Made by a program: the position numbers and the translations under genes. This document shows, one piece after another, positions 51,814-59,261 of a stretch of DNA of 64,000 nt; the first letter of the stretch is position 1; each line of letters opens with the position of its first letter. This DNA is from DTU015 sp964406505. GTDB lineage: Bacteria; Bacillota; Sulfobacillia; Fermentithermobacillales; Fermentithermobacillaceae. The stretch spans positions 43,894-107,893 of the forward strand of contig CAYORX010000004.1 of the NCBI GenBank assembly GCA_964406505.1, written 5' to 3'. The notes beneath the pieces were generated by a model that was given only the letters and a program-made list of their open reading frames with translations, was not told the DNA's origin and searched no databases.

Positions 51814-51910
51814 TCCTTTACTACATATTTTTTAGACAATCGTACTAAAAGACTTGACCTCGCGGAGTTCACAAGTTTTGCTGACATACGATTTTTTGCG
51901 GTCATAGACT

Positions 51911-51941
51911 AAAAGGCCAGAATGAAATTTTCTAGCCTTTT
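51911..51941. terminator. Bidirectional hairpin terminator
   Basis: AAAAGGCCAGAA pairs with TTTTCTAGCCTTTT (two mismatches), between the convergent S-component and FmdB genes; A/T-rich flanks serve as U-tracts in both directions. Confidence 0.65.
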
Positions 51942-51978
51942 AAATAATCTAAGCTGCTAACTAATTCAGCTTGACGAT

Positions 51979-52191
51979 TTATGAATCCCCAGCCTTTTGA
52001 CTTTTGTTCTTATCAGCCCTGTTATCTGTACAATAAAAACCTGACCCTTTGAAGATAATTCCAACATTGGGGCTAATTAATTTCTTCACAGCACCATTAC
52101 ATTTAGGGCAGGCCGTAAGAGGGGCATCAGTTATTCTTTGCAATTTCTCGAATTTGCCACAATTCTCGCATTTGTATTGGTATATAGGCAC
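51979..52191 (-). CDS. FmdB-family zinc-ribbon protein
   Basis: A 70-residue protein: MPIYQYKCENCGKFEKLQ with the CxxC, then CPKC (residues 28-31), followed by KKLISPNVGIIFKGSGFYCTD, the FmdB signature. The family was named after a putative regulator of formamidase and formylmethanofuran dehydrogenase genes; function is not settled. GTG 52191 follows AAGGAGG. Single gene. Confidence 0.9.
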   Translation of the reverse strand: MPIYQYKCENCGKFEKLQRITDAPLTACPKCNGAVKKLISPNVGIIFKGSGFYCTDNRADKNKSQKAGDS

Positions 52192-52294
52192 CCTTCACAA
52201 CCTCCTTTAATAGATCTACGTATCGAAATATAATCAATTGAGCCCTTTATGTCAAGAACCTACCTTTGTAGACATAACTTGCGACCATTTTGAA

Positions 52295-52319
52295 GGCTCG
52301 GAGTAACAAAATCCGAGCC
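52295..52319 (-). terminator. Hairpin after the hydrogenase operon
   Basis: Perfect eight-base stem GGCTCGGA/TCCGAGCC, nine-base loop, 28 bases past the HydA stop. T-tract weak on the minus strand. Confidence 0.55.
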
Positions 52320-52346
52320 CTGAGAATGCATTTTTAATCTGAACTG

Positions 52347-54158
52347 TTAACTATCTTCATCGCCACTTCCCGCACAAGCGGCAGCTATTTCTTCAAGAGG
52401 CCATGCTCCTTGATCATCTTTGTTTACCATAAACCCAAATTGCGGTCGTTTGGTATACGTGGTATGCAATAGTTCATGCGATTTATAGCTTAACGGTTTA
52501 CCCAAAAACTTCTCATACAACTCTTTTACAGCAGGGTTCTCGTGAGATTTTCTTATCGTCATCGCCTCATCGGCTCCATAGATAGCTGCGATTCGGCTTT
52601 TGATAATATCTGCATTAGTAGGAATGGGTTGACCGCCGCCTCCGATACAACCGCCTGGACATGTCATGATTTCTATGAAATGATACTCTTTTTCTCCCGA
52701 TTTAGCCCTGTCTAGCACAACGCGAGCATTTACTATGCCATGGGCAACAGCTACATTAAGTTTAGTGCCGTTAAGATCTATCGACGCTTCTTTAACGCCG
52801 TCTATCCCTCTGACTTCAACAAAGTCTATTTCGGACAAACTCTTGCCCGTATGCACTTCGTATGCTGTTCTTAATGCAGCCTCCATCACTCCACCTGTAG
52901 CACCAAAAATCACTCCGGCACCAGTAGAGATTCCAAGAGGAGCATCGTATTCTTCTTCCGGCAAATTTTTGAAATCGATTCCCGCTTGTTTTATCATTCG
53001 CGCAAGTTCCCGAACAGTTAGTACATAATCAACATCTTGGTAGCCAGACGAACTCATTTCAGGCCTTTGGCATTCGAACTTTTTCGCAGTGCAAGGCATT
53101 ATGGAAACTACTACCATATTACTCGGATCTATACCTACTTTCTGAGCATAATATGTCTTTGCAACTGCGCCGAACATTTGCTGCGGCGATTTACACGTCG
53201 AAACGTTCTTTGCCATCTCAGGATAAAATTCTTCCATGAACTTAATCCATCCCGGACTACACGAAGTTATAAGCGGAAGTGGGCCATCATTTGCCAATCT
53301 GTCAAGAAGTTCAGACCCTTCTTCCATGATAGTCAAATCTGCTGCAAAGTCCGTATCAAATACTCTGTTAAACCCCAATTGCCTTAATGCACTCACCATT
53401 TTACCTGTGGATATACTTCCGGGTGAGAGACCGAACGGCTCACCGATAGAAACCCTTGTAGCTGGTGCCGTTTGTACTAACACAAATTTTTCGGGATCGT
53501 TCAAAGCTTGCCATACCTCTTCAGTATATTCTTTCTCATACAACGCGCCTACCGGACATACTAATACACACTGGCCGCAGTAAATACATGAGCTCGCATT
53601 CATACTTTCGCCCCACGCAGGGCCGACATTGCTAGAAAAACCACGCCCTAGAGGTCCAATGGCATTTACTGACTGTATTTTTTCGCACACAGATATGCAG
53701 CGCCTGCATAATATACATTTGTTGGGATCGCGAATGATCGAAGGTGTAGATAGATCGATCGGTTCATCCTTCTTATCCTGTTGAAACCTGACGTGCCTAA
53801 TACCAAGTCTTTCAGCAAGATCTTGCAATTCGCAGTTAAGGTTCCTAGTACATGTAAGACAATCAAATGGATGGTTCGACAAAATCATTTCTACGCTAAG
53901 CCTTCGTGAGGCTCGTACAGCAGGCGTATTAGTATGGACTACCATACCTGAAGACACGGGTGTTACACACGCTGCCTGAAGCGTTTTTGCACCTTCTACC
54001 TCCACCACACAAACCCTACAGCTACCGACCACATTAATATCCTTCAAATAGCATAAAGTAGGGATATCTACTCCTACGGAACGAGCTGCCTCAATTATCA
54101 TGGTTCCTTCTTCTACGCATGCTTGCTTTCCGTCTATGCTAAGGGTCACGAATGCCAT
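52347..54158 (-). CDS. hydA: [FeFe]-hydrogenase catalytic subunit HydA of a multimeric NAD(P)-linked enzyme
   Basis: 603 residues. Domains in order: [2Fe-2S] (Cys36, 47, 50, 64), His-Cys 4Fe cluster (His96, Cys100, 103, 109), two [4Fe-4S] clusters (Cys148-158 and 191-201), then the H-cluster domain with TSCSPGW (L1), IMPCTAKKFE (L2) and MTCPGGCIGGGGQP (L3), and a short C-terminal small-subunit-like tail (SHELLHTTY). This is the layout of HydA/HndD of trimeric or tetrameric hydrogenases that couple H2 to ferredoxin and NAD(P). The usual Cys-Cys pair of L1 is Cys-Ser here, and an extra Cys sits in STCKSP. Last gene of the operon, 13 bases after the fused NuoF-like gene. Confidence 0.95.
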   Translation of the reverse strand: MAFVTLSIDGKQACVEEGTMIIEAARSVGVDIPTLCYLKDINVVGSCRVCVVEVEGAKTLQAACVTPVSSGMVVHTNTPAVRASRRLSVEMILSNHPFDCLTCTRNLNCELQDLAERLGIRHVRFQQDKKDEPIDLSTPSIIRDPNKCILCRRCISVCEKIQSVNAIGPLGRGFSSNVGPAWGESMNASSCIYCGQCVLVCPVGALYEKEYTEEVWQALNDPEKFVLVQTAPATRVSIGEPFGLSPGSISTGKMVSALRQLGFNRVFDTDFAADLTIMEEGSELLDRLANDGPLPLITSCSPGWIKFMEEFYPEMAKNVSTCKSPQQMFGAVAKTYYAQKVGIDPSNMVVVSIMPCTAKKFECQRPEMSSSGYQDVDYVLTVRELARMIKQAGIDFKNLPEEEYDAPLGISTGAGVIFGATGGVMEAALRTAYEVHTGKSLSEIDFVEVRGIDGVKEASIDLNGTKLNVAVAHGIVNARVVLDRAKSGEKEYHFIEIMTCPGGCIGGGGQPIPTNADIIKSRIAAIYGADEAMTIRKSHENPAVKELYEKFLGKPLSYKSHELLHTTYTKRPQFGFMVNKDDQGAWPLEEIAAACAGSGDEDS

Positions 54159-54171
54159 TATCGTTCCTCCC

Positions 54172-57100
54172 TTATTGCTTCACATCACATCGTAAGCACC
54201 GCTGAGCTTCTTTTTGGGCCTGACATGCATCATAGCCGAGTTCCACTTCTGCAAATGATTTGATTCGTTCTGCACATGGCAACTGCCTCGTAGATACCTT
54301 GGCCATTTTCTCTTCGATTATGGGTGCGGTAAGCTCTCGTGCATGTTTGGAAGTTGGTACCACATCTGAAGTTCCCCCAAGGTATACGTTAATTGCCGCA
54401 GCAGCCTTTTTACCGCCCTCAATAGCTTCAACCACGGTTGCCGGGCCGCTTACACAATCGCCTGCCGCAAATACACCTTCTATATTCGTAGCCATAGTTC
54501 TTGAATCAGTTTTAATAGTGCCGCTCCATCCAGTTTCAAGCCCTTCTTCAGAGAATTCCTCCGATTGGGTGACTTGTCCGATAGCTGCTATAAATACGTC
54601 GCAATCTATATCAAACTCGCTACCCTCTACAGGATATGTTCTCCGGCGACCCGAAGCGTCAAATTCGCGTGCCGTCATTCGAGTGCATCGAATTTTCTCT
54701 ACCTTATCTTCTCCTATGATTTCAATTGGGTTTACCATAGCTTCAATGATAATACCTTCGTCTACGGCACCGTCCAATTCTTCTTTCTCGGCAGGCATAT
54801 CTTCTTGTCGTCGCCTATAAACGACTGTAACTTTTTCTGCACCTAATCTTACTGCAGAACGAGCAGCGTCCATGGCAACGTTTCCTCCACCCACGACTAC
54901 CACCTTTTTGCCTTGTAGATCGATTTTCTTCCCAAGGTTTAACTCTCGCAAGAAGACTACACCCGGCATAACACCATCGAGTTCCTCACCAGGAATACCC
55001 ATAGCGCGATCCCCGTGAGCACCGATAGCTACAAACACTGCGTCATGACCATTCTTTATGGATTCCCAACTAATATCGGTTCCAACTTTGACTCCGGTGC
55101 GAATATCTACACCAAGACTCTTGATCACATTAATATCTTCATTTAACGGGACCTTCGGCAATCTATAGTCGGGAATACCAACAGCAAGCATTCCACCCGG
55201 AACTGGAAGTGCTTCAAATACAGTAACAGAATGTCCTTGCAGAGCAAGATAATTAGCTGCTGTTAAACCTGCCGGACCAGCCCCAACGATCGCTACCTTT
55301 TTACCCGTAGATTCTTTGATAACCGGCATTGATTTAAATTTGCCATTGCTCACTGCATAATCCGAGGCGAAACGTTTCAGTTCTCTAATTGCAACTGGTT
55401 CATCAAGTTGGGCCCTTCGGCAGCTCGACTCACATGGGTGGTGACAAACCCTACCACATACCACGGGGAATGGGTTCTCTCTCAATATCTCTTCGTAAGA
55501 TTCCTGGAATCTACCTTGCCGTATAAGATCTACGTAAATCGGAACATCTACATGTGCAGGACATGTGTTTTGGCAGGGTGCGTTAAACAATGCAGCGCAA
55601 ACCGAAGCAGGACACTTTTTATCTTTTATGTGGGCTTCATATTCATCCCTAAAATACTTAATCGTAGAAAGCACGGGGTTGGGAGCGCTTTGACCTAATC
55701 CGCACAATGCGCTTTGTTGGATAGACTCACCGAGTTCTTGAAGAAGTTCGATGTCTCCTTCCTTCCCTTCGCCTCTAGTAATCCGTTCGAGAATTTCGAG
55801 CATCCGTTTTGTACCTATCCTGCATGGAGCACATTTTCCGCAAGATTCAGTCTGGACAAATTCCAAAAAGAATTTTGCTAAGTCTACCATACAAGTATCT
55901 TCATCCATCACTACAAAACCGCCAGAACCCATTATGGTGCCTAGTTTTGCTAAGGATTCATAATCGACGGGTGTATTGAGGTATTCTACAGGGATACATC
56001 CTCCTGAAGGGCCACCGGTTTGAACAGCCTTGAATTTTTTGCCGTCAGGTAATCCGCCACCAATATCAAAAACGATTTCACCTATTGTGGTTCCCATAGG
56101 CACTTCTGCCAACCCGTTATTGTTAATGTTACCTGCGAGGGCAAAAACTTTCGTCCCTTTAGAAGTCTCTGTGCCAATTCTAGCGAGCCATTCTGGACCG
56201 TTTCGTAGTATAGAAGGTATATTCGCAAACGTTTCAACGTTGTTTATAACTGTAGGTTTGTCCCACAACCCTTCATTAGCTGGGAAAGGCGGTCTCGGTC
56301 TAGGTTCCCCTCTTTGCCCCATGATCGAGTTCAATAGTGCAGTTTCTTCTCCGCACACAAAAGCCCCGGCACCTAATCTTACATCTATCTCAAAATCAAA
56401 TCCGGAATCAAAAATATTTTTACCTAAAAGGCCCAACTCCTTAGCATCGGCGATAGCTTTATAAAGTCTTTCAACTGCTAGCGGGTACTCTGCCCGAGCA
56501 TAGACATAACCTTCAGACGCACCGACCGCGTAACCTGCTATGGTCATGCCTTCCAACAACTTATGTGGATCGCCTTCGATCGTCGATCTGTCCATGAAAG
56601 CCCCGGGATCACCTTCATCAGCATTGCAAACTATATACTTTGGCGAGCCTGTGGCTTTAGCGGCAAAATCCCATTTCAAACCTGTTGGAAAACCAGCGCC
56701 TCCACGACCCCTTAATCCGGACTTTTTAACTATGTCAATTACTTCTTCTGGTTGTTTCTGCAGTGCTTTAGCGAGACCAAAATAGCCATCTCGGGCAATA
56801 TATTCTGTAATAGATTCCGGGTCGATAATTCCGCAATCTTCCAGCACTATTCTAGTCTGCAGATTAAAAAACGGTATATTTTCAAAGTCTACAACCGCTT
56901 TTTCGGTCACAGGTTCTTTATAAAGTAACCGTTCAAGCACTCGGCCTTTCATAAAATGTTCTTCAACGAGTTCGGGAACATCTTCTTCGTGTACCTGGCA
57001 ATAAAATACTCCTTCGGGATACACCATCATATTAGGCCCGAAACGGCAAAAACCAAAACATCCCGTTTCAACCACTTTAATTTCTTTATCTAAACCTGCT

Positions 57101-57201
57101 CGGGCGATCTCTGCCTCCAGAGAATCTTTGAGAGCAATGCTGCCCGATGCATGGCACGCAGTACCAGAACATACAAGGATGTGACTTCTATAAAACTCCA
57201 T
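54172..57201 (-). CDS. hydB: HydB/NuoF-like flavoprotein fused to a GltD/NfnB-like FAD-NAD(P)H module
   Basis: 1009 residues. Residues 1-90: thioredoxin-like [2Fe-2S] domain (Cys11, 16, 48, 52). 125-515: NuoF-like FMN/NAD(H) domain (GLRGRGGAGFPTGLKW, GAGAFVCGEETALL) with the N3-type [4Fe-4S] ligands SCGKCAPC (454-460) and Cys500. Near 530 (KKCPASVCAALF), where normal HydB continues into two ferredoxin clusters, the sequence switches to a glutamate-synthase-beta-type module: [4Fe-4S] domain (APCQNTCPAHVDVPIY, CGRVCHHPCESSC), FAD motif VAIVGAGPAGLTAA (637 on), NAD(P)H motif VVVVGGGNVAMDAA (769 on) and GVFAAGDC. The protein thus has two separate pyridine nucleotide sites. ATG 57201 follows GGGGAGAT. 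Confidence 0.93.
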   Translation of the reverse strand: MEFYRSHILVCSGTACHASGSIALKDSLEAEIARAGLDKEIKVVETGCFGFCRFGPNMMVYPEGVFYCQVHEEDVPELVEEHFMKGRVLERLLYKEPVTEKAVVDFENIPFFNLQTRIVLEDCGIIDPESITEYIARDGYFGLAKALQKQPEEVIDIVKKSGLRGRGGAGFPTGLKWDFAAKATGSPKYIVCNADEGDPGAFMDRSTIEGDPHKLLEGMTIAGYAVGASEGYVYARAEYPLAVERLYKAIADAKELGLLGKNIFDSGFDFEIDVRLGAGAFVCGEETALLNSIMGQRGEPRPRPPFPANEGLWDKPTVINNVETFANIPSILRNGPEWLARIGTETSKGTKVFALAGNINNNGLAEVPMGTTIGEIVFDIGGGLPDGKKFKAVQTGGPSGGCIPVEYLNTPVDYESLAKLGTIMGSGGFVVMDEDTCMVDLAKFFLEFVQTESCGKCAPCRIGTKRMLEILERITRGEGKEGDIELLQELGESIQQSALCGLGQSAPNPVLSTIKYFRDEYEAHIKDKKCPASVCAALFNAPCQNTCPAHVDVPIYVDLIRQGRFQESYEEILRENPFPVVCGRVCHHPCESSCRRAQLDEPVAIRELKRFASDYAVSNGKFKSMPVIKESTGKKVAIVGAGPAGLTAANYLALQGHSVTVFEALPVPGGMLAVGIPDYRLPKVPLNEDINVIKSLGVDIRTGVKVGTDISWESIKNGHDAVFVAIGAHGDRAMGIPGEELDGVMPGVVFLRELNLGKKIDLQGKKVVVVGGGNVAMDAARSAVRLGAEKVTVVYRRRQEDMPAEKEELDGAVDEGIIIEAMVNPIEIIGEDKVEKIRCTRMTAREFDASGRRRTYPVEGSEFDIDCDVFIAAIGQVTQSEEFSEEGLETGWSGTIKTDSRTMATNIEGVFAAGDCVSGPATVVEAIEGGKKAAAAINVYLGGTSDVVPTSKHARELTAPIIEEKMAKVSTRQLPCAERIKSFAEVELGYDACQAQKEAQRCLRCDVKQ

Positions 57202-57220
57202 CAGGCATCTCCCCTATTAC

Positions 57221-57592
57221 TTAAGATTTTTCTTCTATGTTTAAAATCCACTGTTCGATAGGTTTTCTGTTAATGATGTGAGATACAATAATTTGCCGTC
57301 CACGAGAAGGATCAACGTTACCATAAACTACTCTAGGTTCACCGGGTATATAAATCTCTACTATCGGCTCCTTCACACAAAGCCCTATACAACCGGTTTC
57401 AGTGATGGTAACATCTGATTTTCTGCGCGTCTTAAGCTCATCTATCATAGCAAGCATGGTGTCTCTTGCGCCTGCCGCTATACCACAAGTTCCCATTCCT
57501 ACAACAATTCGAGGGCTTCCCGAAGATGAACGCAGTTGTATGTCTTTAAGTGTTTTTTCTTTAAGACGCTCTAGATCTTCAATCGATTTCAT
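57221..57592 (-). CDS. Small thioredoxin-like [2Fe-2S] ferredoxin
   Basis: A 123-residue protein common in hydrogenase and NADH-dehydrogenase operons. Typical segments are VVGMGTCGIAAGARDTM (Cys36) and TGCIGLCVKEPIVEI (Cys68, Cys72). Only three Cys are present, whereas NuoE-like [2Fe-2S] domains use four, so the cluster may have a non-Cys ligand or be absent. It starts 14 bases inside the ATPase gene, behind GGGGAGG, and ends 20 bases before the fused NuoF gene. Confidence 0.88.
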   Translation of the reverse strand: MKSIEDLERLKEKTLKDIQLRSSSGSPRIVVGMGTCGIAAGARDTMLAMIDELKTRRKSDVTITETGCIGLCVKEPIVEIYIPGEPRVVYGNVDPSRGRQIIVSHIINRKPIEQWILNIEEKS

Positions 57593-58148
57593 GAGCTAAA
57601 CCTCCCCTATCGGGACGATAGCCTGCCAAAGCTAGCCCGTCCCTCAATATTTCTTCTATCTCCCAAATAAAAGATAACTGACTTAAGCCCATCTTATCCA
57701 TCTTTGTTCGAAACTCGCGTGTGTCAAACTTAAACAGACTCTTAGAGCCCTGATACTTGAGTGAAACATCTACCGATGTATTACCTGCCATAAAAGATAT
57801 TATAGTATCTGCAACGTCGCCTAATGGTTGTCTATCGGGATGGTCGAGAGTATATCTAACGGTAACCAGGGTGCCCCCTAATTCGTTGCTTTGTATAGAT
57901 ATTGAACCGCCAGCCATGGTAGCTGCTTGAGCAACCAACGGCAGACCTAATCCCGTTTTTTTCTTGTTAGACGATGTGTAGAAAGGATCTAAGACGCGAT
58001 CTTGCTCCTCGGGACTCATACCCCTGCCGTCATCGGAAACCATAATTTCGATAAAATTCTTTTCTTGATCCTCCGTAACTGTGACCTCGATGTGTCGGGC
58101 CCCGGCGTTAGCGCTATTTTGTAAAAGATCAAGCAAATGCAGAGACAA
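57579..58148 (-). CDS. Histidine-kinase-like ATPase domain protein
   Basis: A roughly 189-residue GHKL ATPase: N box LSLHLLDLLQNSANAGA, G1 SDDGRGMSPEE, and G2 KKTGLGLPLVAQAA. There is no phospho-accepting His domain, no receiver partner and no membrane segment. The C-terminal 80 residues carry no recognised domain. Proteins of this kind recur inside clostridial hydrogenase operons between the NuoE-like and ferredoxin genes; the function is unknown. The TTG at 58148 was chosen from the GGGTAGGA site and from where the family normally begins; a longer start at 58178 is possible. Confidence 0.83.
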   Translation of the reverse strand: MSLHLLDLLQNSANAGARHIEVTVTEDQEKNFIEIMVSDDGRGMSPEEQDRVLDPFYTSSNKKKTGLGLPLVAQAATMAGGSISIQSNELGGTLVTVRYTLDHPDRQPLGDVADTIISFMAGNTSVDVSLKYQGSKSLFKFDTREFRTKMDKMGLSQLSFIWEIEEILRDGLALAGYRPDRGGLAHEID

Positions 58149-58191
58149 GTCAATTATCCTACCCACCCCCAAATCCAACCGTAAACTAACG

Positions 58192-58746
58192 TTAGTTCCC
58201 TACAACTTGCTCTAGTTCAGATTCTGCCGGTTCTTCTTGTTCCACCTTTTCTGCCTGTGCTCTATAATGGTTGAGGATCGATGGAATTTTGTCCTCTGTT
58301 ACCCGGCCGTAAGTATCTTTATTAACGGTCATTACTGGCGCTAATCCACATGCACCAAGACATCTTACTATTTCAATGGTAAACAAACCGTCTTCAGTTG
58401 TGGTCCCTGCTTCAATACCCAGCTCTTTTTCAAGCCTCGCTAACACTTCGGGTGCCCCGCGTACATAGCAAGCAGTTCCCTGGCATATAGAGATAACGAA
58501 TTTGCCCCTCGGTTGTTCTCTGAAAAACGAGTAAAAAGTGATCACGCCATATACTTCAGAAAGGGACACACCCAAAGATTTCGCAATTCTAACTTGAATA
58601 TCTTTAGGTACATAACCCAGGCGTTCTTGTGCATAATGAAGCACTTGGACCAAATTTCCGCGCTGTCCTTTGTTTTCTTGAATTACTCTGTCTATATCTG
58701 CATAAGCTTCAGCACATTCTTTGTCGTGCTTTGTATTTTCAGACAA
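58192..58746 (-). CDS. hydC: NuoE/HydC-like [2Fe-2S] subunit of the hydrogenase
   Basis: A 184-residue 24-kDa-type subunit: helical start (LVQVLHYAQERLGYVPKDIQ), then a thioredoxin-like [2Fe-2S] domain with CQGTACYVRGAPEVL and CLGACGLAPVM, four ligand Cys in the CxxxxC...CxxxC pattern. It partners the NuoF-like subunit in passing electrons to NAD. TTG 58746 follows AAGGAGGG. An inverted repeat lies 30-50 bases upstream of this start. Confidence 0.94.
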   Translation of the reverse strand: MSENTKHDKECAEAYADIDRVIQENKGQRGNLVQVLHYAQERLGYVPKDIQVRIAKSLGVSLSEVYGVITFYSFFREQPRGKFVISICQGTACYVRGAPEVLARLEKELGIEAGTTTEDGLFTIEIVRCLGACGLAPVMTVNKDTYGRVTEDKIPSILNHYRAQAEKVEQEEPAESELEQVVGN

Positions 58747-58775
58747 TATTTGCCCTCCTTCCGGTTATATATAAA

Positions 58776-58796
58776 CAGTTCATTGAGTCTGAACTG
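58776..58796 (-). promoter_or_regulatory. Inverted repeat upstream of hydC
   Basis: Perfect seven-base inverted repeat CAGTTCA-N7-TGAACTG, followed on the minus strand by TTTATATATAA and the hydC ribosome site. It could be an operator beside a -10 box (TATATA) or an attenuator-like hairpin with a weak U-tract. I could not find a good matching -35 box. Confidence 0.4.
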
Positions 58797-58885
58797 CCCA
58801 TATCTTTACAACTACCCGCTTACTTAAATGCCTTCATCTTAACGTTTAAAACATCTATCGATACAAACACCCGTTCTATCGCCAT

Positions 58886-59227
58886 TTACGTCTTATTACG
58901 AATTTTTTCGTACAACCGACCGGACATTTCGTAGTTGCCCTTATCCGTCCACAAAATGATGACCCCTTCTCTTCTAGCTCTTTCGCATGTTTCTTCCGGT
59001 ACTTCCCTTTGGCAAACCAAAATACATGCCACATCCAAAAGACTGGCAACGGCTACGATGTTTTCATGTGTTTGTACTGTTAGCCAAACGTAGCCAGGCT
59101 TCGCATAAGTCATCACATGAGATAAAACATCACCCGAATATCCGCCTTCGATAACTTTAAAACGACCTTTCCTTGAGATGGCCTTTTCTACCAAGCCAAA
59201 TTCGGAGATCAAGTCTTGTACCTGCAT
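58886..59227 (-). CDS. DRTGG-domain protein
   Basis: A 113-residue DRTGG domain: MQVQDLISEFGLVEKAI, GGYSGDVLSHVMTYAKPGYVWLTVQTHENIVAVASLLD, then REGVIILWTDKGNYEMSGRLYE. DRTGG domains also occur in phosphotransacetylase and CBS-DRTGG pyrophosphatases, where they are regulatory. The frame is open to 59299, overlapping the sensor gene, but ATG 59227 has AAAGGGCG upstream and is where the domain begins. It follows the sensor gene by 34 bases. Confidence 0.85.
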   Translation of the reverse strand: MQVQDLISEFGLVEKAISRKGRFKVIEGGYSGDVLSHVMTYAKPGYVWLTVQTHENIVAVASLLDVACILVCQREVPEETCERARREGVIILWTDKGNYEMSGRLYEKIRNKT

Positions 59228-59261
59228 TAGTTCGCCCTTTCTAGCCCTTTCGGCTGTTTTT

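Noticed and set aside
54260..54820. 186-codon plus-strand frame
   Set aside because: Antisense to the GltD-like module of the fused HydB gene; Ser/Ile-rich composition of a shadow frame.
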